DNA of 64,000 nt from Setophaga petechia (taxonomy: Eukaryota; Chordata; Aves; Passeriformes; Parulidae). The stretch is taken from contig JANCRA010000117.1 of assembly GCA_024362935.1 (NCBI GenBank), positions 186,001 through 250,000 of the forward strand, in the 5' to 3' direction. The notes under the pieces are model-generated. The model was given only the letters and a program-made list of their open reading frames with translations. It made no database searches and was not told where the DNA came from. This document shows, piece after piece, positions 1-10,380 of this stretch. Position numbers and translations under genes: made by a program. Each line of letters begins with the position of its first letter. Position 1 is the stretch's first letter.

Positions 1-254
1 CCTTGCTGCCCACACCACAGAAAAGGTTTTGGAGCAGCCAAGGAGGTTCTGGGAATATGGGATGGCTGGAATGGCTCCTCCCATCATCCCTTGAATGCCT
101 CCTGATCAGAAATGGAAGTGCTGCACTGGTTTCAAGGGACTCCTCTGCACCAGGATTACATTAAAAATTAAGGAATTTTATCAGGATAACTTCTTGCCCT
201 CTCTGTCCCCAATCTCCTGTGAGCAGGGAGATGAAAGCACCAGGATCATCGAAT
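1..254. other. Non-repetitive flank, no gene seen
   Basis: Mixed-composition sequence before the first tandem array. I see no splice-bounded open frame, promoter or recognisable mobile element. Confidence 0.4.
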
Positions 255-1012
255 TGTCTCCATTTCTCTATTTCTTTCTCCATTTCATCTCCATTTCTCC
301 ATTTCTCTATTTCTCCCTTTCTCCATTCCTCCATTTCTCCTTTTCCCCATTTCTCCATTATTCCTCCATTTCTCCATTATTTCTCCATTTCTCCATTTCT
401 TTATTTCTCCATTATTTCTCCCTTTCTCCACTCCTCCTTTTCTCCTTTTCTCTGTTTCTCCATTATTTCTCCATTCCTCCATTCCTCCTTTTCTCCATTA
501 TTTCTCCTTTTCTCCATTCCTCCATTCCTCCATTTCTCCATTATTTCTCCCTTTCTCCATTCTTCCATTTCTCCATTTCTCAATTATTTCTCCATTCCTC
601 CATTCCTCCCTTTCTCCATTATTTCACCATTATTTCTCCCTTTCTCCATTTCTCCTCTTCTCCTTTTCTCAATTTCTCCATTATTTCTCCGTTATTTCTC
701 CATTCCTCCATTCCTCCATTTCTCCATTATTTCTCCATTATTTCTCCATTATTTCTCCATTATTTCTCCATTGTTTCTCCATTATTTCTCCATTCCTCCA
801 TTCCTCCATTATTTCTCCATTATTTCTCCATTCCTCCATTCCTCCCTTTCTCCATTATTTCACCATTATTTCTCCCTTTCTCCATTTCTCCATTATTTCT
901 CCATTTCTCCATTATTTCTCCATTTCTCCATTATTTCTCCATTCCTCCATTCCTCCATTTCTCCATTATTTCTCCATTATTTCTCAATTTCTCCATTTTT
1001 TCTCCATTTCTC
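255..1012. repeat. Pyrimidine-rich minisatellite, about 10-bp core
   Basis: The + strand is built from variants of TTTCTCCATT and ATTCCTCC, alternating as short runs ending in CATT. The + strand is almost free of G. Larger blocks recur, for example the segment around 600-650 reappears around 840-890, so there has been segmental duplication inside the array. Open frames of 306 and 267 codons on the + strand translate to Ser/Phe/Pro/Leu-rich repeats and simply reflect the lack of stop codons in such sequence. I treat them as non-coding. Confidence 0.95.
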
Positions 1013-1512
1013 TGAGCACTGATTTAGCTGCACAGCTCCCGTGCAGCCGAGGGAATTTTCCAACAGGTGGGCTCAGATCTCTGCCAGCAGAGTCAGGTGG
1101 ATGAAACATTCCCTGCCTGGGATAAAAGCAGCTTGGGAGGTTTGAACATCCTTGGGAGGGTTCTGTTTCCCAGCTCAGAGCTGCAATCTGTTCAAAACAA
1201 GATAATTTTAGGGCTTGGCTGGTGGGAAAGAGCCATTTCCTTCATCTTAATCCCACATTTCACACGTGCAGCATGTGGAAGTTTGGGATTGACCCGTCAG
1301 AGGTTTCATGGGATGGAAAATGAAAGGGTTGGGAAGATGATTTTGGGGGTTGTTGGGTTTGATGGGGACTGGGTGGGCTTGAGGGTTGTGGTTTGGGTTA
1401 AAATAACAGAGAAAAAGGATTGGGGTGGGATTGTGAATTCCAGAATTGCACTGGATGTTGGGATAGTGTGGGAATAACTGGGTGACTTGATGGCAATGGG
1501 TTCATCATTCCT
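1013..1512. other. Non-coding spacer, no feature recognised
   Basis: Mixed-composition sequence. A 136-codon frame at 1067-1477 has no recognisable domain and no convincing splice sites or Kozak context. Confidence 0.4.
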
Positions 1513-1573
1513 AAAGGATCCTAAAAATCCTAAAAAAAAGATCCTAAAGAAGGATCCTAAAAATCCTAAAGGA
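1513..1573. repeat. Short GGATCCTAAAAAT direct repeats
   Basis: Four or five imperfect copies of GATCCTAAA and AATCCTAAA in about 60 bp. This is a small local tandem duplication just upstream of the larger 12-bp array. Confidence 0.75.
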
Positions 1574-1647
1574 TTTTCCTCTCATCAGCTGCAGCTGGAG
1601 CAGACTGAGCTCAGTGTTTGCCCATCCCAGGACATGTTGGGAACCAC

Positions 1648-1725
1648 CACAACTTCATTTTGGGAAGATTCCTGGAGCACTGTGTGCTCTGGGCAGGGAT
1701 TTCTGCTGGAAACGTGAGAGATGGA
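1648..1725. repeat. Left-flank duplicate, copy 1
   Basis: About 80 bp preceding the first 12-bp array, containing CTGGAGCACTGTGTGCTCTG. It reappears almost unchanged at 1877-1965, directly before the second array. Unit and flank were therefore duplicated together, about 240 bp apart. Confidence 0.85.
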
Positions 1726-1859
1726 GGGTTTATTCCAGGATTTATTCCAGGGTTTATTCCAGGATTTATTCCAGGATTTATTCCAGGATTCATCCTACAA
1801 TTTATTCCAGGGTTTATTCCAGAGTTTATTCCAGGGTTTATTCCAGGATTCATTCCAGG
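1726..1859. repeat. 12-bp minisatellite TTTATTCCAGGA, block 1
   Basis: About eleven copies of TTTATTCCAGGA or TTTATTCCAGGG with occasional TTCATCCTA variants. The 12-bp period is a multiple of three, so both strands stay open: IPGF repeats on + and NPGINPGM repeats on -. I do not read these as a protein. Confidence 0.95.
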
Positions 1860-1876
1860 TGTGGGCATTGCAGAAC

Positions 1877-1965
1877 ACCCACAACTTGATTTTGGGAAGA
1901 TGGGAAAGTTCCTGGAGCACTGTGTGCTCTGGGCAGGGATTTCTGCTGGAAACGTGAGAGATGGA
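1877..1965. repeat. Left-flank duplicate, copy 2
   Basis: Second copy of the segment at 1648-1725, including the same stretch up to the GAGAGATGGA that borders the array. A few extra bases (GATGGGAAAG) distinguish the copies. Confidence 0.85.
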
Positions 1966-2256
1966 GGGTTTATTCCAGGATTTATTCCAGGATTTATTCT
2001 AGGGTTTATTTCAGGGTTTATTCCAGGATTTATTCCAGGGTTTATTCCAGGATTCATCCTAGGATTTATTCCAGGGTTTATTCCAGGATTCATCCTAGGA
2101 TTTATTCCAGGATTTATTCCAGGGTTTATTCCAGGATTTATTCCAGGATTCATCCCAGGATTTATTCCAGGGTTTATTCCAGGGTTCATCCTAGGATTTA
2201 CTCCAGGATTTATTCCAGGATTCATCCCAGGATTTATTCCAGGATTCATCCCAGGT
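1966..2256. repeat. 12-bp minisatellite TTTATTCCAGGA, block 2
   Basis: About 24 copies of the same 12-bp unit as block 1. Both blocks end in the same right border, CCAGGTGTGG followed by CATTGCAG, so the two are whole-locus duplicates that later changed copy number independently. Confidence 0.95.
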
Positions 2257-2270
2257 GTGGCCATTGCAGG

Positions 2271-3039
2271 AGGGAACAATTTCGGGGAATGAGCCTTGGA
2301 ATTGATCCTGGAGAGGCTGAGAGCAGGGCTGGGATCCCGGGGCCAGCCTGTCACTAAACAGAAACGATTGAAACAGGAAACAAAACCCCCCCAAAATGCA
2401 CAAATGTCATTTTTCTGCCTCCCCTGCAGCTCCACCATGGCCCAAACCAGCTCCCACCACAGTTGCCATGGAAGGGGCGTCCAGCCCAGGCACATTTGGC
2501 AGCTGCTCCCACTCCATGAAACAACACCGGGCTGGAAATACAAATATAAAAGAGGGGAAACAGCTTGATTTGCATCCAATTGCAAATCCCACTGCTACAG
2601 AATGGAAACCTTTTGTGCTGAGAGTCAGAAATCTCCTCTGACAAGTTGATGGAAGGAGCTATGAATAGTAAACCAAGAATTTTCGAGTTTGTTGAGATTT
2701 GGAGCCGTGTTTTTCCTGAGCAGATGCCTTTGCTGCCTATTTCTGTGTTGCCTTTTTTTCCCCTCTAACTGCTCCACCAGTGAATTTTGCTGATGGATCT
2801 GGGAATTGCTGCATGACCTGAGCTGAATGGTTTGGCAGCTCTTGGGTACTCCCAATTTTTTTCCATAATCACTGGGATAGGAAGGTGTTTAGCACTTGTG
2901 AAAACCTGGTTTAAGAGCTCTTCCCTGGCGTGGCGACTCCTGGGGTTCCCCAAAAATTTCCAGGAGCAGGTGAGGCAGCAAAGGTCAAATCAATTGGGCA
3001 GAGAACAAACAGGCTGATAAATTCCTCGGAGGTGCCGCT
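2271..3039. other. Non-coding spacer
   Basis: Mixed-composition sequence without recognisable element. Several overlapping short frames exist on both strands; none has a domain or flanking splice pair I would defend. Confidence 0.4.
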
Positions 3040-3166
3040 GCCCTTCACAAAATCAAACTGGTTACCCTGCAGGCAACAGCAGAAATATCAGAAATAATTG
3101 AAAACGGAGAAATCGACGGCGGCAAAAATAAAGATTTTGCTTTAATCCATGGAGCCAGTTCTGTTG
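3040..3166. repeat. Dispersed duplication, copy 1
   Basis: A 123-bp segment running from AAATCAAACT through GAAATCGACGGCGGCAAAAA to GGAGCCAGTTCTG. It recurs at 3360-3482 with only a few differences. The copies are 320 bp apart in the same orientation. Confidence 0.9.
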
Positions 3167-3359
3167 GCTCTGCACATGCAGGTGGGCACCTGCCCTGTTT
3201 GCAGGGAATATTCACATTACTGCCACACCACACTCAAGATTCCCAGGTGTGGATTTCAGACTTAAACTGTTCCTGCTGTGCTCAGGGAGAACTGAGGGAG
3301 AGAAATGTCGGTTTAGTTCCCCTTTGCTCTCCATTTTGAGTTTCCAAACTCAAAATCTG

Positions 3360-3482
3360 CCCTTTGCAAAATCAAACTCGTTACCCTGCAGGCAACAGCA
3401 GAAATATCAGAAATAATTGAAAACGGAGAAATCGACGGCGGCAAAAATAAAGGTTTTGCTTTAATCCATGGAGCCAGTTCTG
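3360..3482. repeat. Dispersed duplication, copy 2
   Basis: Near-identical direct copy of 3040-3166. The sequence between the copies is not itself repeated, so this is a spaced duplication or a two-copy remnant. The high identity suggests a recent event. Confidence 0.9.
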
Positions 3483-4667
3483 TGGGAATGCTGTTTACCC
3501 TCCACCAGTGGAAGTCCATAATATTGAAGGTTTATGAAATATTGTGTTTCAGACTGGCACAAACTGGAGAGGGAAATGGCTGAACGCTCTCACTTGGGTT
3601 GTGTTATTCCATGAAATTATTCCATCATTTTTTTCCGGACTAAAAAGAATGATTTCTGAAACGTTGATGATCAAATCCCCTCCAAAATAGCAAAAGGTTG
3701 TGAATTTCATGAATTATGAAACATTTTTATACCATACTTATACCCCAGTTTAAAATAAGTTGGGAACTGATTCAGCCTGAGCAGGTCCAATCCCAAGGGG
3801 TTTTTGGGAAGCTCAGCTCAGCTCAGCTTTCCAAAAAGATCTTCCTTGAAAAAGGATCCCTGTTTTGAGGGTAGAAACGGAGAATTTTTTTGAAAAATGG
3901 GTTTAATTAAAGCACTGCAGGTGCTCGAGCATGGCACAAAGTTTCTTATATTTTTCCAGAGCATTCCATCTGATTTTGCTACTTTCTGCCATTTTTCTAG
4001 GCTGCTTCGTGAGGAGAAAGGCATAAAAGAAGAAATTCCAGAACACTTTTCAGGCTTTTTTTTTTTCACCTACAATTTAATCCCTATATGTCTTATTTTC
4101 ATAACCGATTTGCTCCCCTAAGTCTTTAGAAGTTCAGAATTTTAGTTCCAGTATTTTTTGTTTTATTTAGTTCATTTAGGGGTTTTTTTGTTTGTTTGTT
4201 TTTAGTTTAGTTTTTAATTTAGTTTTTTGGTTTAATTCCACCCTTTGGCTGCTGGGATCTTCAGGAGGGTTCACTGGGAAGTTAAATGAACTTTTTGAGG
4301 AACGTTTAATTAATTAAGGGGTTATTTCTGCTTGATGCCCCATTTTGACGCCTGGAGCTTCAGCCTACCCAGGATCCACGCTGTTCCCCAAGTCCTGGAG
4401 CGTTGGATCCCCTTCAAAAAAACCTTCTTGGGCTGTGTGGGCTGGGATTCAGCCTCTCCTGCAGTCCTCAGGCAAAGATGAGTCTTGCTTTGCATATTTC
4501 ATGCCGTGCTCATCCCTTGCCTGTCAGGATGCTCGGGGAACTTGGCTTCTTCACCAGGGACTTTGAGTCATGACTTTTTGCCTTCTCTGTGCTGCAGGGG
4601 AAGAGCAGGTTGGAGGCAGAGAAATTTGGATTTATTTTGCTCTTCCATAGGTGCTGAGGGCTGTGCT
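3483..4667. other. Non-coding spacer, T-rich in the middle
   Basis: No gene seen. Around 4140-4235 there is a T-rich, low-complexity patch with repeated TTTAGTTTAG. The rest is ordinary mixed sequence up to the LTR insertion. Confidence 0.4.
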
Positions 4668-4972
4668 GGTCAGTGTCACCCTGGTTTTTTAAGATTTTCT
4701 AAGCCTTCTGATGTTGATGTTCTTGTAGGGAACTTTCTCACTGACTTTCTGTAAAGAACTCATTGTTTTGCATTTTTTTATGGAGGAAGAGAAATTTGAT
4801 GGGCTGTTGGTTTGCCCAGTGTCATTGGAGAGGTGGCACTGTCACCCTCCAATCCGCTGTCACTTTTGGAAATCTATAAATATTGGAGTCAGAAAATAAA
4901 CTTCCCTTTTTTCCTTCACCTTGGGAGCAGTGCTGTGCTTGTGTTCTTTCGTGTCCTGTAGTGACAGGTCAG
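4668..4972 (+). mobile_element. Solo LTR of an ERVK-like endogenous retrovirus with 6-bp target-site duplication
   Basis: The LTR body is 4674-4966 (293 bp). It begins TGTCACCCTGG and ends GTCCTGTAGTGACA, giving the expected TG...CA ends. It is flanked by a perfect 6-bp direct repeat GGTCAG at 4668-4673 and 4967-4972, the length expected for class II (ERVK-like) integration. An AATAAA polyadenylation signal lies near 4896 and gives the + orientation. No internal retroviral sequence is present, so it is a solo LTR left by LTR-LTR recombination. Part of it is related to the LTR at 24425-24813. Confidence 0.85.
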
Positions 4973-5540
4973 TGCCCAGCGCTGGTGGAGGTTCAGGTGT
5001 TGATTTTCCAAGGTGATTTTATCGCTGAGCACAATTTCCGCTCTAAATCCAAGCGCGCAATTTTCTTTTTCTGAGCCGCGACCCCGCCGCCCCTGATGAG
5101 GGAAACTGAGCCCAGCTGAACCCTGCAGAGGCAGCAGCAGATTTGAACCAGGGGGTTTTGTGTCCTGCAGGTCACCCAGAAATACCAGGGCCTTGTCAGA
5201 ACCTTTGTCCTTCCCCGTTCCCATGGGAAGGGTGGGATTTGGGGAAGGGTGGGATTTTGGGAAGGGTGGGATTTGGGGCGCCTCGATCCGAACCCAGGGT
5301 GGAAAATTGCACTGGTTTGGATGAAACGTGAGGGGTGAGAAGGTTTTTCTGTGGGCCCTCAGCACATGGGTGGGACAGAGGGATTCCTGCAAAAGCTGCA
5401 GGGCTGGGGGATCCCAGCAATTTCCAGGAGCTCCTGGGGCCGTCTGAGGCCTCCTCAGGCTCTGGCGCTTGTTGTCCACTGCCCTGGGCTGTGGCCGTGC
5501 CTGAGGCTGCTCCAGCCCTCTGGCACTTCAAACCGTGCCT
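4973..5540. other. Non-coding spacer with a short GGGTGGGATTT repeat
   Basis: Ordinary sequence. Three copies of GAAGGGTGGGATTT at about 5226-5276 form a tiny local repeat. No gene recognised. Confidence 0.45.
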
Positions 5541-6538
5541 TATTTCTCTCCCTTTCTCTCCTTTTCTCTCCCTTTTTCTTCTTTTCTTTCCCTTTCTCTT
5601 CCTTTCTTTCCCTTTCTCCCCCCTTCTCTTCCTTTCTCTCACTTTCTTTCCCTTTCTCTCCCTTTTTCTCCCTTCCTCTCCATTTTGCTTCCTTTCTCTC
5701 CCTTCCTGTCTTTCCTTACCTTTCTCTCAATTTCTTTCCCTTCTTTTCTTTCTCTCCCTTTCTTTACCTTTCTCTCCATTTCTCTCCACTTCTCTCCCTT
5801 TCTCTTCTTTTCTCTCCCTTTCTTTGTCTTTCTCTCCCTGTTTTCACCTTTCTCCCCCTTTCTTTACCTTTCTTTCCCTTTCTCTTCCTTTCTTAACCTT
5901 CCTCTCCCTTCCTCTCAATTTTTCTCCCTTTTTCTCCCTTCCTCTCCCTTTCTCTCCCTTTCCTTACCTTTCTCTCAATTTCTCTCCCTTTATCTCCCTT
6001 CCTCTCTCTTTTTCTTCCTTTCTCTCCCTTTCTTTACCTTTCCCTCCCTTTTTCTCACTTCCTCTCCATTTTTATCCCTTTCTCTCCCTTCCTCTCCCTT
6101 TCCTTACCCTTCTCTCCCTTTCTCTCCTCTTCTCTCCCTTTTTTTACCTTTTTCTCCCTTTCTCTCCCTCTCTCTCCCTTTCTTTCCCTTTTTTTCCTCC
6201 CTTCCTCTCCATTTTTCTCCCTTCCTCTCCCTTGCTCTCCCTTCCTCTCCCTCTCTCTCCCTTTCTTTCCCTCTTTTTACCTTTTTCTCCCTCTTTCTCC
6301 CTCTCCCTTTTTTTACCTTTCTCTCCCTTTTTTTTACCTTTCTCTCCCTTTCTTTCCCTCTTTTTACCTTTTTCTCCCTCTTTCTCCCTCTCCCTTTTTT
6401 TACCTTTCTCTCCCTTTTTTTTTACCTTTCTCTCCCTTTCTTTCCCTTTTTTTACCTTTTTCTCCCTCTTTCTCCCTTTCTCTCCCTTTTTTTACCTTTC
6501 TCTCCCTTTTTTTCCCTTCCTCCCCCTCTCCCCCTGCC
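5541..6538. repeat. 1-kb homopyrimidine tract (CCCTTTCTCT-type)
   Basis: Nearly a kilobase in which the + strand is almost entirely C and T, built from CCCTTTCTCTC and CCTTCCTCTC variants with rare A in CTTTACC. Two long + strand frames (416 and 392 codons) cover it and read as Leu/Ser/Phe/Pro low-complexity; these exist because an A-poor, G-poor strand cannot make stops. A tract like this can in principle form triplex (H-)DNA. Confidence 0.97.
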
Positions 6539-6539
6539 C

Positions 6540-7920
6540 CATTCCCCCCAGGTTTTCACATTTCTCCATTCCCAGCTGGGGCTGAGCCTGGAGCAGGATT
6601 TGGATCATCCCAAACCCAAAGACAAAGCTGAGCCTCTCCTGGCGATTTGCATGAAGCTTTTCTTTCCTCATCACATTGGAGACAGAAATTCTCATTTCTC
6701 CTGTCAAAAATAACAGCGAGTCCATCCCGCTGCTTCCCCCCAAACCTTTTGTTATTCTTTTGTGGGATTGTGATCCGAAGCTGCTCCTAATAGTGGCTGA
6801 ACCCACAAGGTTTTAAAACATTTCATCTTAGTTAAAAGCAGCAAAATTCTCTGAGAATTTCCCCCCCTCTGTGTACACATTAAACTGCATCGGATCAAAA
6901 CTTCCTTTAAATGTTTGGTATCGTGGAGATGTTTTTTCCCTTTCATCCCAGCTGAGGCTTTTGTTATTCCAGGCACTGAATAAATCTGTTCCTGCCCTTA
7001 GGAACTTAATTGAATTTTTTTTTTGCTATTTTTTTGTTGTTGTAAATATGCAAACAGGATTTTGCCCGTTTTAAAAGTGGAAAATGAAGTGGGAACAGAT
7101 GGAATTTGTCACATTTTTAAGGAAAAGTTGGGGCACCTGCTCCAGCCCAGTTTCCTGGAGAGAGGAGAGCTGTGCAGGAGAGGAGGTCACGGCAAGGTTT
7201 TTCCTTCTGGGGATTTACCTCAAAGGAGATTTGAAAACGTGGAATTTTTATTTCAGCCCGTGCTGTTTTCTGTACAGACATCTCCTAAATGGGTCATTGT
7301 ATTTTATCAGCAAAACACATTGTTGGCATTGTCCAAACACTTCTCAACAATCAATATTATCTTTTCTGAGGGGAAATAATAACATTTTGTGCATGTCTGG
7401 AGTCCAAGTGATTTTCAGTGCTTATCTCCACTTTGTTTTCTCTCCTCCTGCAGTAAATTCATTCACTCTTTACTGGGGTACAAATTGATCCATAAACATT
7501 TCATTACCAGCAAGCACTGCTCCTTTCATGGAGTATTTTATTTCTCTCATTTTAATTGCATCCAAAGCTGAGCACGGGGCTGGCAGATAATGAAACCAAA
7601 GCTGCCATTAACAGAAATGTGAAACTGTATTTCCTCCCTATTTTTGAAGCTGGTTTTTTCTGCTTATCGTGGCAATCTGCTGCTCCACTTCTCAACCTGA
7701 CAAATCTTCTGTAATTTTTTTCCTCAGGATGGGGAGGAATTCCTGCCAGAGGGGGATGAATTTTATGGATTTCCCTCTGGCAGCCAAGGAAGGGGAGTTG
7801 GATCTCCCACTCTTGGGCACTGCCATCCCTCCAGAGGTTTGTGTGAAGGGGAATGAGCTTCCAAAAAACCCAAGGGCCCTTCTCCATCCCGGGGTGGGTT
7901 TGCTGCAGGAATTCTGAGGC
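6540..7920. other. Non-coding spacer
   Basis: Mixed sequence with some AT-rich patches (around 7010-7050). No recognised mobile element or gene. Frames of 111-134 codons here overlap one another on both strands and look fortuitous. Confidence 0.4.
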
Positions 7921-7953
7921 AAAGAGATTTTTTTCTTATTAAACTGAATTTAA
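7921..7953. repeat. Array border repeat, left
   Basis: TTTTCTTATTAAACTG followed by a GAGTGTTTGGA entry into the array. The same border reappears at about 8344-8380 on the right side, so the array sits between direct repeats. Confidence 0.75.
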
Positions 7954-8345
7954 TGAGTGTTTGGAAAATGAGTTTGGACATTATTTGGACAATGAGTTTG
8001 GACATTGGACAATGAGTTTGGACATTATTTGGAGAATGAATTTGGACATTATTTGGACAATGAGTTTGGACATTGTTTGGACAATGAGTTTGGACTTTAT
8101 TTGGACAATGAGTTTGAACATTGGACAATGAGTTTGGACATTATTTGGAGAATGAATTTGGATATTGTTTGGACAATGAGTTTGAACATTGGACAATGAG
8201 TTGGACATTATTTGGACAATAAGTTTGGACATTTGACAATGAGTTTGGACATTATTTGGAGAATGAATTTGGATATTGTTTGGACAATAAGTTTGGACAT
8301 TATTTGGACAATGAGTTTGGACACTGTTTGGACAATAAGCACAAT
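7954..8345. repeat. TTTGGACAATGAG minisatellite, units of about 15-24 bp
   Basis: Repeats of TTTGGACATTATTTGGA alternate with ACAATGAG or GAATGAAT. Blocks of several units recur, for example the series with GAGAATGAATTTGGA at about 8032, 8147 and 8258. No coding signal beyond repeat-derived frames. Confidence 0.95.
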
Positions 8346-8382
8346 TTTTCTTATTAAACTGGACTTAAGGAGTGTTTGGACA
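8346..8382. repeat. Array border repeat, right
   Basis: Second copy of the TTTTCTTATTAAACTG border with GAGTGTTTGGACA. Together with 7921-7953 it brackets the minisatellite. Confidence 0.75.
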
Positions 8383-8395
8383 AATCTCTCAGGCA

Positions 8396-8479
8396 CAGGG
8401 TGGGATTTTTGGGGCCAGGAGTTGAACTCCATGGTCTTGATGGGTTCCTTCCAGCTCAGCGTATTCCATGGTTTTGTGA
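8396..8479 (+). mobile_element. CR1 LINE 3' end fragment
   Basis: The stretch GGGTTCCTTCCAGCTCAGCG followed by TATTCCATGG matches the conserved CR1 3' end (a GGTCCCTTCCAACTCAG type block followed by the ATTCTATG tail) in + orientation. The copy is short, diverged and truncated at its 5' side, as is usual for CR1. Confidence 0.7.
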
Positions 8480-8650
8480 AAGTTTAACTTGAGGATCCAT
8501 CGAGCTCTGAGGGGCTGGAACCCACCCTGGCAGCTCTGCCTGCCCCGTGGAGGCTGCTGAAGGTGGAGAAGGAGGAGGAAAAGCTGCTCTGAGCAGTCCC
8601 AGGAGGAGGTGGTGGAGCAGGGGGGTGGGAGCAGCTCTGGGGCAGGAGAT
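8480..8650. other. G-rich spacer
   Basis: GGAGGAGG-rich sequence between the CR1 fragment and the 56-bp array. No gene recognised. Confidence 0.4.
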
Positions 8651-10380
8651 CCACGAGAACTGGGTTTGTTAAAGGCTCTGGAGATCAGAACAGAGTTTGG
8701 AGCAATCCACAAGAACTGGGTTTGTTAAAGGTTCTGCAGATCAGAACAGAGTTTGGAGCAATCCACAAGAACTGGGTTTGTTAAGGGCTCTGGAGATCAG
8801 AACAGAGTTTGGAGCAATCCACAAGAACTGGGTTTGTTAAAGGCTCTGCAGATCAGAACAGAGCTCTGGGGCAGGAATCTGGAGTGGTCTAAGAGAACTG
8901 GGTTTGTTCACAGCTCTGCAGATCAGAACAGTCTGGAGTGATCTACAAGAATCTGGGTTTGCTGAAGGCTTTGCAAATCAGAACAGAGCTCTGTGAGAAG
9001 GATTTTGGAGCATTCCATGAGAACTGGGTTTGCTGAAGGCTCTGCAGATCAGAACAGAGTCTGGGGCAGGAGATCCATGAGAGCTGGGTTTGCTAAAGAT
9101 TCTGCAGATCAGAGAGTCTGGAATGGTCCATAAGAACTGGATTTGCTCAAGGCTCTGCAGATCAGAACAGAGCTCTGTGAGAAGGATTTTGGAGCAATCC
9201 ACGAGAACTGGGTTTGTTAAAGATTCTGCAGATCAAAACAGAGTCTGGAGTGATGCATAAGAGCTGGGTTTGTTAAAGCCTCTGCAGATCAGAACAGAAC
9301 TCTGTGAGAAGAAGATCCGTGAGAACTGTGTTTGTTCAAAGCTCTGCAGATCAGAACAAAGTTTGGAGCAACCCATGAAAACTGGATTTGTTCAAGGCTC
9401 TGCAAATCAAAACAGTCTGGAGTGATCCACAAGAACTGGGTTTGCTGAAGGCTCTGCAGATCAGAGCAGAGTCTGAAGCAATCCATGAGAGCTGGGTTCG
9501 TTCAAAGCTCTGCAGATCACAAGAGTCTGGAGTGGTCCATAAGAACTGGATTTGCTCAGGGCTCTGCAGATCAGAACAGAGCTCAGTGAGAAGGAATTTG
9601 GAGTGATCCACAAGAACTGGGTTTGTTTAAAGCTCTGAAGATTAGAACAGAGCTCTGTGAGAAGGATTTTGGAGCAATCCATGAGAACTGGGTTTGTTCA
9701 AGGCTCTGCGGATCAGAACAGAGTCTGGAGCAGGAGATCCACAAAAACTGGATTTGTAAAAGCTCTGCAAATCAGAACAGAGTCTGGGGCAGGAATTTGG
9801 AGCAATCCATGAGAAGTGGGTTTGTTAAAGGTTCTGCAGATCAGAACAGAGTTTGGAATGACCCACAAGAACTGGGTTTGTTAAAGGCTCTGCAGATCAG
9901 AACAGAGTCTGGGGCAATCCAGAAGAACTGGATTTCTTCACAGCTCTGCAGATCAGAACAGAGCTCTGTGTGCAGGAGTTTGGAGTGACCCACAGTAACT
10001 GGGTTTGTTCAAGGTTCTGCAGATCAGAACAGAGTTTGGAGTGACCCACAAGGACTGGGTTTGCTGAAACCTTTGCAGATCAGAGCAGAGTTTGCAGTGA
10101 CCCACAGCAACTGGGTTTGTTAAGGGCTCTACAGATCAGAACAGAGTTTGCAGTGACCCACAGTAACTGGGTTTGCTGAAGGCTCTGCAGATCAGAACAG
10201 TTTGCAGTGACCCACAAGGACTGGGTTTGCTGAAACCTTTGCAGATCAGAGCAGAGTTTGCAGTGACCCACAGTAACTGGGTTTGCTGAGGGTTCTGCAG
10301 ATCAGAGCAGAGTTTGCAGTGACCCACAGCAACTGGGTTTGCTGAAACCTTTGCAGATCAGGACCGAGCTCTGTGTGCAG
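8651..10380. repeat. 56-bp minisatellite, about 29 copies
   Basis: Each unit contains GAACTGGGTTTGTTAAAGGC, then TCTGCAGATCAGAACAGAG and a variable end such as TTTGGAGCAATCCACA. Unit length varies from about 53 to 70 bp. The last part (about 9990-10380) uses a distinct variant with GCAGTGACCCACAG, so the array has subfamilies arranged by position. Short frames on both strands are repeat translations. Confidence 0.96.

Noticed and set aside
5335..6713. Open frames of 416 and 392 codons on the + strand
   Set aside because: They translate a homopyrimidine tract. Without A and G the strand cannot form stop codons, so length carries no information. Composition is only Leu, Ser, Phe and Pro.
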